Assembly (NCBI RefSeq): GCF_003115775.1
Contig: NZ_QEES01000002.1
Span: forward strand, 1,364,001 to 1,428,000
Length of the DNA stretch: 64,000 bases
Source: Cellulomonas sp. WB94
GTDB taxonomy: Bacteria; Actinomycetota; Actinomycetes; Actinomycetales; Cellulomonadaceae
Direction: 5' to 3'
Position 1 is the stretch's first letter; every line of letters begins with the position of its first letter. Positions 44,480 through 54,180 of the stretch are shown here, piece by piece. Below the pieces are notes generated by a model. The model worked only from the letters and a program-made list of their open reading frames with translations. It was not told where the DNA came from and ran no database searches. A program made the position numbers and the translations under genes.

Positions 44480-47400
44480 TGTACCTGCGCAGCCTCACCA
44501 TCCAGGCGATCGGCCCGTTCGCGGGGCGCTACACGGTCGACTTCGAGGCGCTCGGGGCGTCGGGGCTGTTCCTGCTCGAGGGCCCCACCGGTGCGGGCAA
44601 GTCGACGCTCATCGACGCGATCGTGTTCGCGCTGTACGGCAAGGTCGCGTCGGCCGCGACGAGCGAGGACCGGCTGCGCTCCGGCTTCGCCGCCGACGAC
44701 GTCGAGAGCGTCGTCGACCTCACGTTCGAGACGGGTGCGGGGGTCTACCGCGTGCGGCGCACTCCCGCCTACGACCGTGCCAAGCGCCGTGGGACGGGGA
44801 CAGCGCGCCAGCAGGCGACCGTGAAGCTGTGGCGCCTCGCGGGCGCGGCGCCCGACGGCCCGCCCGAGACGGACACGTCCGGTTCGGACGCCCTGCAGCT
44901 CGGGATCGACGCCGAGCCCGACGGCGAGATCATGTCGACCCGGCTCGACGAGGCCGGTCCCGAGCTGCAGCGCATCATCGGCCTCGACCGCGCGCAGTTC
45001 GTCCAGACCATCGTGCTGCCGCAGGGGGAGTTCGCGAGCTTCCTGCGGGCCGACCCCGAGCACCGGCGGAGCCTGCTGCAGAAGATCTTCGCGACCGACG
45101 TCTACGAGCGGCTGCAGTACCGCCTCGAGGACCTGCGCCGTGAGGCCCAGCGGTCCGTCACGCAGGCTGAGGGCGCGGTCGCCTCGGCCGCCGCGCACTT
45201 CGCGGGTGCGGCGGGCATCGAGAGTGAGGCCGCCGACGCGCTGCGAGCGGCCGCCGACGCGGACCCGGAGGCGATGGTCGCCCTGGCGCGCGCGCACAGC
45301 GAGCGGCTCCACGCGCAGGCGGCGGGAGCCGCCGCCGCGCGGGCCGCCGCCGAGGCAGCACTCGAGACCGCGCGAGCCGCGCTCGACCAGGTGACCGCGA
45401 CGATCGCCACCCTCGACCGCCGGTCCGCGCTGCGCACCGAGCTGTCCGCCCTCGAGGCGCGCGCCGACGAGCACGCCGCGACCTCCGACCGGCGTGGGGC
45501 TGCACGGCGCGCGCTCGAGGTCCGCCCGCTGCTCACGGGCGATGCCGCGGCCCAGGAGTCGCTCGCGGCAGCCGAGGCCGCGGCCCGGGCCGCGCTCGAC
45601 TCCGCACCGGGCGACCTCGTCCCGGTGCGCGCGCTCAGCCTCCCGCTGCGCGCCCTGGGCCTCGTGGGCCTGCACCCCCACCCGGTGCTGGACGGACATG
45701 AGGTCCACGGGTACGCGACCGCGGAGCTGACGGCGCTCCTGACCGCCGAGCGCGAACGCGCCGCTGGGCTGGCGGCGACCCTGACCCGACTCGTCGAACT
45801 CGAGTCCGATCTGCCCGCACGCAGCCGCCACCTGGAGGACCTGCGGGGGTCGCTCGCGACGTCCCGGGCCGAGGCGCAGCGGCTCGCCGCCGAGCTGGAG
45901 GTGCGGCCCACGCAGCGCCGGGAGATCGTCACCGAGCTCGCGACCGCCAACGAGGTCGTCGCGCAGCTGCCGGCCCGGCGCACACAGCTCGAGGTGGCCG
46001 AGGCTGTGCTCACCGCAGCCCGCGCCGCCGCCGCGGCCGCGACCGAGCACGACGACGCCGTCGCGGCACGCGACCGAGCCGCACGCGTGGCTCGCGCCGC
46101 CGTCGAGCACGAGGCCCACGTCCGGACCGCGCGGATCACCGGTCTCGCGGGCGAGCTTGCCGGCGGCCTCGAGGCCGGTGTGCCGTGCCCGGTGTGCGGT
46201 GGGACCGAGCACCCCGCGAAGGCCGCGCTCGCCCCGGGCCACACGAGCGCCGAGGACGTGGAGCGGGCCGCGCAGGCACGGTCCGACGCCGAGCGGGTGC
46301 TCGGTGAGCGGTCGTCCCGGGTCGCCGCGCTCGCCGAACGCGTCGAGGGGGCGCGGGCCAACGCGGGCGGACTGACGCTCGCCGAGGCCGAGACCCATGT
46401 CACCGAGGCCCGCGTCATGGTCTCGATGGCCGCCGACGGCGAGGCGGACCGCGAGACCGCGATCACGTCGCTGCGCATCCATGACGAGGAGACCGAGCTC
46501 GCGCGCGCGACCCGGCTCGAGCTCGAGCAGCTGTGCGCGTCCGAGGAGGGCCGGATCGCCTCGCTCGAGCAGGCCCTCCGGCACGACGAGCGCGAGATCG
46601 TCGATGCCCGGGACGGACACCCCACGGTCTCCGCCCGCCGGTCCGCGCTGCAGGTGCGCGCCGCCGCGGCGAGTGCGGTGCTCGACGCGCTCGCGATCCT
46701 GGACAACGCCGCGGAGAACCGTGCGGGCCGCGCGGCCGAGCTCGCGGCGGCGCTGACCGAGCACGGGTTCGCCGATGCGGACGCGGCCCGCGCCGCCCTG
46801 CTGACCCCCGCCGGTCTCGCCGAGCTCGATGACCGCATCCGCACGTACGACGCGGCGCTCGCTCGGGTCCGGTCGGGGCTGGCCGAGCCTGAGATCGCTG
46901 CGCTGCCCGACGAGCCCCTCGACTCCTCCGGCCTGGTCGCCGTGCTGACGGCCGCACGGGAGGAGCTCGCCGTCGCTCGGGTCACCGCGGCGGACGCCGG
47001 CGGTGCGGCCGGCCAGGCCGTCGACCGCGCGACGTCGTCGGCCACGGCACTGCGCCAGGTCGAGGCGGCTGCCCGCGCGCTGCTGGCGGCCGTCGCCGAC
47101 TCGGCACCGGTCCTGCGGATGGCGAACCTGGCGTCCGCCGCGGGGAGCGACAACTCGCGTGCGCTGACGCTCGCGACGTACGTGCTCGTGCGCCGGTTCG
47201 AGGATGTCGTTGCCGCAGCGAACGACCGCCTCGTGCTCATGTCCGACGGTCGCTACGAGCTCGTGCGCAGCGAGGAGCGCGAGGACGTGCGCACGCGCAA
47301 GACGGGCCTGTCGATGCGCGTCGTCGACCACGCGACCGGCACCGAACGGGACCCGCGCACCCTCTCCGGCGGCGAGACGTTCTACGTGTCGCTGTGCCTC

Positions 47401-47655
47401 GCCCTCGGCATGGCCGACGTCGTGACCGCCGAGGCCGGCGGCATCGACCTCGGGACGTTGTTCGTGGACGAGGGCTTCGGGTCGCTCGACCCGCACACGC
47501 TCGACGCGGTCCTCGCCGAGCTCGGGCGGCTGCGCGCCGGGGGGCGGGTCGTCGGGGTCGTGTCGCACGTCGAGGCGCTCAAGGCGTCGATCGCGGAGCG
47601 CGTCGAGGTGCGTCGGCTCGCGGACGGGTCGAGCGCGCTCAACGTCAAGGCGTAG
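44479..47655 (+). CDS. sbcC: Exonuclease SbcCD, ATPase subunit C
   Basis: The Rad50-like SMC ATPase partner of SbcD, 1,058 aa. Walker A is LEGPTGAGKSTLIDAIVFAL (about residue 35), the zinc hook is VPCPVCGGTEHPAK in the middle of two long Ala-rich coiled coils, the ABC signature is TLSGGETFYVSL and Walker B is LFVDEGFGSLDPHTL. VLPQGEFASFLRAD is the Q-loop. It is translationally coupled to sbcD. It converges with the following small membrane gene, leaving a 6-bp gap. Confidence 0.95.
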   Translation: MYLRSLTIQAIGPFAGRYTVDFEALGASGLFLLEGPTGAGKSTLIDAIVFALYGKVASAATSEDRLRSGFAADDVESVVDLTFETGAGVYRVRRTPAYDRAKRRGTGTARQQATVKLWRLAGAAPDGPPETDTSGSDALQLGIDAEPDGEIMSTRLDEAGPELQRIIGLDRAQFVQTIVLPQGEFASFLRADPEHRRSLLQKIFATDVYERLQYRLEDLRREAQRSVTQAEGAVASAAAHFAGAAGIESEAADALRAAADADPEAMVALARAHSERLHAQAAGAAAARAAAEAALETARAALDQVTATIATLDRRSALRTELSALEARADEHAATSDRRGAARRALEVRPLLTGDAAAQESLAAAEAAARAALDSAPGDLVPVRALSLPLRALGLVGLHPHPVLDGHEVHGYATAELTALLTAERERAAGLAATLTRLVELESDLPARSRHLEDLRGSLATSRAEAQRLAAELEVRPTQRREIVTELATANEVVAQLPARRTQLEVAEAVLTAARAAAAAATEHDDAVAARDRAARVARAAVEHEAHVRTARITGLAGELAGGLEAGVPCPVCGGTEHPAKAALAPGHTSAEDVERAAQARSDAERVLGERSSRVAALAERVEGARANAGGLTLAEAETHVTEARVMVSMAADGEADRETAITSLRIHDEETELARATRLELEQLCASEEGRIASLEQALRHDEREIVDARDGHPTVSARRSALQVRAAAASAVLDALAILDNAAENRAGRAAELAAALTEHGFADADAARAALLTPAGLAELDDRIRTYDAALARVRSGLAEPEIAALPDEPLDSSGLVAVLTAAREELAVARVTAADAGGAAGQAVDRATSSATALRQVEAAARALLAAVADSAPVLRMANLASAAGSDNSRALTLATYVLVRRFEDVVAAANDRLVLMSDGRYELVRSEEREDVRTRKTGLSMRVVDHATGTERDPRTLSGGETFYVSLCLALGMADVVTAEAGGIDLGTLFVDEGFGSLDPHTLDAVLAELGRLRAGGRVVGVVSHVEALKASIAERVEVRRLADGSSALNVKA

Positions 47656-47661
47656 TCGAGC

Positions 47662-48075
47662 TCACCACGACCAGCCGCGCGACGCGAGCTCGACCTCCTC
47701 GCGGAACCGCTCCTGCGGGTCACCCTTGGCGCGGGGCAGGACCTCGACCCCGGCCAACCCGCACGCCTCCGCGAGCAGCTGGTCGTAGGCGAGCTGGGAG
47801 GCGATGAGCCGCTCGGCGAGCGCGTACGTGTGCGGCTCGTACTCGAGCGCCTGCACATGGTGCGCGACCGCGCCCAGGCGGGTCTGCACGCGCAGCGCGG
47901 CGAACGGGTCGGGCACGTAGGGGTGCTCGCGCCGCAGGCGCCGGGCCAGCCGTTCGAGGAGCCGAGCGGCGGCGACCCGCCAGCGCGGGGCTTCGTCGGG
48001 CGCGGCGAGGAGGGCGCCGAGCAGGGCGAACAGCAGGCCCGGCACCAGGAGCATGATCGGAAAGAGCCACGTCAT
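47662..48075 (-). CDS. Membrane-anchored hypothetical protein
   Basis: A 137-aa protein with one N-terminal hydrophobic segment (WLFPIMLLVPGLLFALLGALLA) and an Arg-rich helical cytoplasmic part (ARLLERLARRLRREHPYVPDPF, ALRVQTRLGAVAHHVQALEY). I recognise no family. The ATG at 48075 is kept because the membrane segment follows at once. The promoter probably lies in the 48076-48288 gap shared with the divergent ABC transporter operon. Confidence 0.6.
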   Translation of the reverse strand: MTWLFPIMLLVPGLLFALLGALLAAPDEAPRWRVAAARLLERLARRLRREHPYVPDPFAALRVQTRLGAVAHHVQALEYEPHTYALAERLIASQLAYDQLLAEACGLAGVEVLPRAKGDPQERFREEVELASRGWSW

Positions 48076-48167
48076 CGTCGACGACCTTCATCCGCACTTG
48101 ACACCAGGCTAGGCCCGGATTTCGCGGCATGCCAGGGGTATCCCGGGGCCGAGGGCCCGGTGAGAAC

Positions 48168-48193
48168 CCTGAGAGCCACCTGAGCATCTCAGG
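48168..48193. promoter_or_regulatory. Candidate operator of the ABC exporter operon
   Basis: Three copies of a CCTGAG half-site: direct copies at 48168-48173 and 48179-48184, and an inverted copy (CTCAGG) at 48188-48193. The last two form a 15-bp palindrome CCTGAG-cat-CTCAGG. The cluster is about 95 bp before the ATPase gene. Exporters of this type are usually controlled by PadR or two-component regulators; none is adjacent. Confidence 0.5.
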
Positions 48194-48288
48194 GTGATAC
48201 CAGGGGCATAACCGATCGCCCGGCCGTCCGGCACGGGTCCACGATGGTCGCGGTCCCACACCCCACAGAGACGATCGGATGCCAACGC

Positions 48289-49091
<803 letters not shown>

Positions 49092-49092
<1 letters not shown>

Positions 49093-51653
49093 TGGGCACG
49101 GTGGCGCTGCGCGGCATCCGCGCACATCTCGTCCGCTTCCTGCTCTCGCTGCTCGCGGTCGCTCTCGGGGTGTCGTTCGTCGCGGGGACGTTCTCGCTGC
49201 GGACCATGCTCTCGTCGACGTTCACGGGCATCGTCAACAGCTCGATGGTCGGCGACGCCTACGTCCGCGGCTCCGAGCTCTCGGCCCGGGGCGCGGACTA
49301 CCAGTCCGACGCCCACAGCCCGATCCCCATGTCGCTCGCGCAGGACCTGACCCGCGTCGATGGCGTCGACCGTGTCATCCCCACCGTCCAGGGCCCCGTC
49401 GTGCTGGTCGGGGCGGACGGCACCGCGGTCACGAGCACGCAGGCACCGTCGTTCGCGACGGCGCTCTTCCCCGGCGACCCGACGGCTGAGGTCCTGCAGG
49501 GCCGGCTGCCCGCTGCGCCGACCGAGATCGCGCTCGAGACCGCCACCCTGCGGTACTCCCACCTGTACGTCGGCGACTCCACGACGATCGTGCTCGGCGG
49601 CCAGGTCACCGAGGTCGACATCGTCGGCGAGATCTCGCTCGGCAGCCCGATGGCCGGCGCGACGATCGTCGTGGTCGACCCGGCCACGGCGATCGCGACC
49701 TTCGCGCCGACCGGCCTGGTCCCCGATCTCGCGGTGTACGCCAAGGACGGGGTCTCCCAGGCGCAGCTGGTCAAGAGCCTCGACGCCGCACTGCCCACGC
49801 AGGCCGAGGCGGTCACCGGTGACGCCATCCGCGCGGAGGCGAAGTCGACCATCGAGAAGGCCCTCGGGTTCGTCTCGACGTTCCTGCTGGTCTTCGCCGG
49901 GATCTCGCTGTTCGTCGGCGCGTTCATCATCGCCAACACGTTCACGATGTCGGTCCGCGAGCGCATGCGGGAGTTCGCGCTGCTGCGTGCCATCGGGGCT
50001 TCTCCGTCGCAGGTGTTCGCGTCGATCCTGCTCCAGGCCGCCGCGATCGGCGTCGTCGGCTCCGCACTCGGTGTCGCGGGCGGGCTGGGCCTCGTCTCGG
50101 CGCTCCGCCTGCTCTTCGAGCGGATGGGCATGACCTTGTCGGGCAGCATCCCGCTCGACGCCTCGACGATCCTCGTCTCGATCGGCATCGGGACGCTGGT
50201 CAGCCTGCTCGCGGCCCTCGTGCCGGCCCGGCGCGCGGCCCTGGTGCCGCCCGTCGAGGCGATGCGCGACGACGTCGTCGACCAGGAGCGCTCGCTCCGG
50301 ATCCGGTCGATCGCCGGCTGGGCGCTCGTCGCGCTCGGCGTCGCGGGGGTGCTCGTCGCCGTCGTGCGACCCCAGGCCGACCGGGCGGGGACGTTCCTCG
50401 GGCTCGGTGCGGCCGCCGCCGTGCTCGGCATGCTGACGCTCGCACCGGTCATCGCCCGGTTCATCGTGTCGGGTCTCGCGGTGCCGTTCGTGGCCCTGGT
50501 CCGTCCCGTCGGGCGGCTGGCGCGCGGCAACGTGACCCGCAACCCGCGGCGCACCGCGAGCACGGCGGGCGCGCTGATGATCGGCATGGCGCTCGTGGGG
50601 GCCGCGTCGGTCCTCGCGGCCACCACGCAGGCGTCGACCCGCGAGATCGTCGCGGCCGACATGCACGCTGACTTCATCCTGCAGTCGGCGACCGGCTCGA
50701 TCCCGCCCGACGCGCTCGACGCGCTGCGGGGCCTCGACTCGGTCGCGAAGGTCGACACCTTCGACATCGGTTCGGCCGTCGTCACCCGTGCCGGCACGAC
50801 CGCCGTGTCCGGGACCGCCTCGGACGCGCCGACGACGCTGGTCGGGATGGACTTCTCAGCCTTCGGGTCGACGATCGAGGTCGACGAGATCGACGGGACC
50901 ATGGCGTCGGTCGGCACGGACGGTGTCGCGGTGCTCCGCAGCGAGGCCAAGGCCCACGACTGGAAGGTGGGCGACCAGGTCACCCTGACGAGCGACCTCG
51001 GCACCCGGTCCGCGACGGTCCGCGCCGTGTTCGTCTCCGCGGTGGTCGACGCCCCGATGGTCGTGTCGAAGACGCTGTACGACCAGCTCGTGCCCGCCGA
51101 CCAGTCCCTCGTGAAGACGGCGCTCGTGACCGACTCCGCGGGGACGACCCCGGGCACGGCGCGGTCCGACATCGTCACGGTCGTCAAGCCGTACGTCGTG
51201 ATCTCGGTGCTCGACTCGGCCGAGTTCGCCTCGAGCCTCGCGAAGCAGGTCGACCAGATCCTGGTCATCCTCTACGCGCTGCTCGGCCTGTCGATCGTCA
51301 TCGCGGTCCTCGGCATCGTCAACACGCTCGCGCTGTCGGTGATCGAGCGGACGCGGGAGATCGGGCTGCTGCGCGCGGTCGGGCTCGGGCGGTCGCAGCT
51401 CGCGGGGACGGTCGTCATCGAGTCCGTGCTCACGGCGGTGTTCGGGACGGTCGTCGGGGTCGGGGTGGGGGTCGCCCTCGCGGCGGCCATGCCCACGGTG
51501 TTCTCCGACGTCGGCCTCACGACCCTCGCGATCCCGTGGGCGAGCCTCGGGTGGATGCTCGTGCTCGCCGTGGTGGTGGGCGTCCTGGCTGCCGTCTGGC
51601 CCGCCATCCGGGCCGCACGGCTCCCGGTGCTCGACGCAATCAGCTACGAGTAG
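49092..51653 (+). CDS. FtsX-like ABC transporter permease
   Basis: An 853-aa permease with two FtsX modules. Helix 1 is FLLSLLAVALGVSFVAGTFS, followed by a large MacB-type extracellular domain (about 45-260), three helices (including FLLVFAGISLFVGAFIIANTF), a middle pair of helices, a second extracellular domain (about 520-690) and three final helices (ILVILYALLGLSIVIAVLGI onward). The cytoplasmic E-R-x-R-E-x-x-L-L-R-A-x-G coupling motif occurs twice (RERMREFALLRAIGA and ERTREIGLLRAVGL). Translation is coupled to the ATPase gene. Substrate unknown. Confidence 0.92.
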
Positions 51654-51700
51654 CCGCGTCGGCGGGTGAACCGGGCGAAGCCTGCGCACGTGTCGTAGGC

Positions 51701-52078
51701 ATGACCGTTCACAGAAGTTCGCTCGGTCTGGCGCTGGCCGCGATCGTCCTCGCGGTCAGCGCCGGATGCTCGAGCTCGAACCCGGTGGCGGCGCCGGCGG
51801 TCTCGTCGGCGCCCTCACAGTCCGCGGCAGCTTCGGGGCCCACGATCACGATCGCGTCGTTCAAGTTCTCCGAGCTGACCGTCACCGCGGGTGCCGAGGT
51901 CACCGTCAAGAACCAGGACTCGGCCGCCCACACCGTCAAGGTCAAGGGCACCGACGTGGACGTGAACGTTCCTGGCGGCGGGCAGGCGACCTTCACGGCA
52001 CCCGCGAAGGCCGGGACGTACGACCTGACCTGCGACTTCCACAGCTCGATGCACGGGACGTTGACCGTCACGGGCTGA
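51701..52078 (+). CDS. Cupredoxin-domain lipoprotein
   Basis: A 125-aa secreted copper protein. The signal peptide ends in a lipobox (LAVSAGCSSS, Cys at about 23), followed by a Ser/Ala/Pro linker and a plastocyanin/azurin-like domain. Type I copper ligands are present: His in DSAAHTVKV, then Cys, His and Met in TCDFHSSMHGTLTV, in the order and spacing of small bacterial cupredoxins. It is probably an outer-face electron carrier or copper-binding protein. The 3' end overlaps that of the convergent MFS gene by 11 bp. Confidence 0.88.
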   Translation: MTVHRSSLGLALAAIVLAVSAGCSSSNPVAAPAVSSAPSQSAAASGPTITIASFKFSELTVTAGAEVTVKNQDSAAHTVKVKGTDVDVNVPGGGQATFTAPAKAGTYDLTCDFHSSMHGTLTVTG

Positions 52079-53483
52079 GTCGGCCGGCACGGGCAGGTTG
52101 CTCGGGCGACGTCCGGGGCGCGATCCCCGCCGCGAGCGCCGCCAGGGCGATGGACACGGCGAAGCCGCCGACGAACGACTGCGGCGTCACCGGGCCGCCC
52201 AGCGCGGCGAACAGCGAGCCGACCAGGGCCAGCACGAGCGCGACCCCGACGGCGTCCATCAGCTGCAGCGCCGCGCTGTTGACGCCCTGCTCGTGCGGCG
52301 CAGACAGCCGCAGCAGGAGCACCGACAGGGTCGGGAACGCGGCACCCATCCCCAGCCCCGCGACGGCCCATCCGACGAACCCGACCGCGACCGGTGTCCC
52401 GTCGAGAGCGAGCAGGCCGGCCAGCACGACGCCGACGCCGATCACGATCGCGCCGAACCGGACCCAGCCCGCGTCGGACACACCGCCGAGGCTCCGCCCG
52501 CGCGCCCATGACCCGGTCGACCAGGTGAGCGCACCGAACGTGAGGACGGCACCCGCGCCCGCGGGGCTGAGCCCGTGGTGGGTCTGGAGGAGCAGCGGCA
52601 GGAAGACCTCGGCGCCGAAGAAGGCCGCGGACAGGATCCCGCGCAGCACGATGACGCTCGGCAGACCCCGGGCCGCCCGCAGCGTCCCGGCCGGCAGCAG
52701 GCGCGGGAGCGCGACGGCGGTCGCGACGACGCCCGCCGTCAGCCACCCGAGCTCGGCTGCGCCGTGCGACTGCCCACCTCGGTGCAGCGCCAGCACGCCG
52801 GCCGCCGTGAGCACGGCGAGGCCCACCCCGCGGCGCCCCGCCCGCGCCGGTGCGGGCTCCGGCCTCCCGACGACGGGCTCGCCACGCACCCCGACGAGCG
52901 CGGGCCACAGCGCCAGGACGGCCGGGACCGCGAGCGCCGGGACCCCGAGGAACACCCACCTCCAGCCGGCATGCTCGACGACGAGCCCCGCCAGGTACGG
53001 ACCGATGATGCCCGGGATGACCCAGGCCGCCGCGAACGCCGCGAACACGCGCGGCTGGAGGTGCTCGGGGTAGACCCGCGCGACGATGACGTACAGGACG
53101 ACGCTGTACAGCCCGGTCCCGACGCCCTGGACGATCCGCCCGCCGACGAGGACGAGCATCGACGGCGCGAGTCCCGCGACGACGAGGCCGACGACGAACA
53201 GCGTGACGCCCACGATCAGCGGCGCCACCGGCCCACGGCGGTCGGACCAGAACCCGGCGAGGGTGAGCCCGATGACGCTCGTCGCGACAGGTCCGGCGAA
53301 AGCCATCGCATACAGGGCGATGCCACCCAGGTCCGCCACGACGCTCGGCATCGCGGTCGACACCGCCAACGCCTCGAACGCGCCGAGCGCCACGAGCGCC
53401 ACCAGGCCGACGGTCGCGACCCGGTACTCGGCGGCGAACGGTCCGTGACCGGCGCGAGGCGACCCGGGCAGGGCGCCGCTCAT
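52068..53483 (-). CDS. MFS transporter, DHA2-like drug efflux type
   Basis: A 471-aa membrane protein with about 14 helices. It has FEALAVSTAMPSVVADLGG in helix 1, the motif-A loop GFWSDRRGPVAP between helices 2 and 3, the motif-C-like IVQGVGTGLYSVVLYVI, and AAFAAAWVIPGIIGPYLAG (helix 5 antiporter signature). The central cytoplasmic loop is Pro/Arg-rich. The ATG at 53483 follows GGGAG; a 46-residue upstream extension is rejected. It is divergent from the NfeD-flotillin operon. Substrate unknown. Confidence 0.9.
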   Translation of the reverse strand: MSGALPGSPRAGHGPFAAEYRVATVGLVALVALGAFEALAVSTAMPSVVADLGGIALYAMAFAGPVATSVIGLTLAGFWSDRRGPVAPLIVGVTLFVVGLVVAGLAPSMLVLVGGRIVQGVGTGLYSVVLYVIVARVYPEHLQPRVFAAFAAAWVIPGIIGPYLAGLVVEHAGWRWVFLGVPALAVPAVLALWPALVGVRGEPVVGRPEPAPARAGRRGVGLAVLTAAGVLALHRGGQSHGAAELGWLTAGVVATAVALPRLLPAGTLRAARGLPSVIVLRGILSAAFFGAEVFLPLLLQTHHGLSPAGAGAVLTFGALTWSTGSWARGRSLGGVSDAGWVRFGAIVIGVGVVLAGLLALDGTPVAVGFVGWAVAGLGMGAAFPTLSVLLLRLSAPHEQGVNSAALQLMDAVGVALVLALVGSLFAALGGPVTPQSFVGGFAVSIALAALAAGIAPRTSPEQPARAGRLSP

Positions 53484-53621
53484 CGCGCTCTCCCTGTCGT
53501 CAACGGCTGCCCTCTCGTCGGGTCCGGCACGGATCGTGCGGACAGCACCGAACCGCTGCGGGGTCGGCGCACCGTTCGCCATACTGTGCGCAACCACCCA
53601 CCTCGCGCCACTAGGACCCAC

Positions 53622-54089
53622 GTGACCGTCTTCATGATCCTCGGGGGCCTCGGCCTCGTGCTCCTGCTGCTGTCACTCGTGGTCGGTGAGGTGTTCGAGG
53701 AGATCGGCTTCGGCGACGGCGGCCTCTCCGGCTCGTCCATCGGGATCGGCGCCGTCGTGTTCGGCGCGAGCGGCGTGATCGCACTCTCGAACGGTCTTGG
53801 CACCGGCTGGGCCTACGGCATCGCCATCGCGTTCGCTGTGGTCGCAGCGGGCGTCGCCCAGGCGGTCATCACGCGGCTCGCGCGCAGCGAGGACCCGCCA
53901 CCGCCGCCGCTCGAGGGTGCGTTCGGTGTCGCGACAGCGACCACCGGACCGGAGGGCGGTGAGGTCCGGCTCGAGGGCGTGCGCGATCTCGAGAACCGCC
54001 TGGCCTGGTCGGACGAGCGGATCGAGGCCGGCACCCGGGTCGTCGTCCTCGCGGTGTCCGGCTCACGTGTCCACGTCCGGCGCGCCTGA
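53622..54089 (+). CDS. NfeD-like membrane protein
   Basis: A 155-aa protein. Three hydrophobic segments (FMILGGLGLVLLLLSLVVG, SIGIGAVVFGASGVIALS, GIAIAFAVVAAGVAQAV) precede a C-terminal OB-fold-like domain (EGAFGVATATTGPEGGEVRL to VVVLAVSGSRVHV). This is the short NfeD form (NfeD1b/YuaF-like) typically encoded beside flotillin, as here, where it is thought to assist flotillin assembly in membrane microdomains. The GTG at 53622 was chosen; the ATG at 53634 is possible. Confidence 0.82.
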   Translation: MTVFMILGGLGLVLLLLSLVVGEVFEEIGFGDGGLSGSSIGIGAVVFGASGVIALSNGLGTGWAYGIAIAFAVVAAGVAQAVITRLARSEDPPPPPLEGAFGVATATTGPEGGEVRLEGVRDLENRLAWSDERIEAGTRVVVLAVSGSRVHVRRA

Positions 54090-54151
54090 GCACTCGCACG
54101 GCTGAACGACTGCCCGTCCCAAGCTCACCCAGCACACCCCGCACACCGACG

Positions 54152-54180
54152 AAAGGGGCCCCGGGTCACCCGGGATCACC
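54152..54180 (+). promoter_or_regulatory. Shine-Dalgarno separated from the flotillin start by a hairpin
   Basis: AAAGGGG (54152-54158) is 22 nt from the ATG at 54181, too far for normal use. In between, CCCGGG-tca-CCCGGG (54160-54174) forms a short stem. When folded it leaves an effective spacing of about 7 nt. Confidence 0.45.

Noticed and set aside
44389-47568. Long minus-strand open frame opposite sbcC
   Set aside because: Shadow frame; sbcC has all ATPase and zinc-hook motifs in the other strand.
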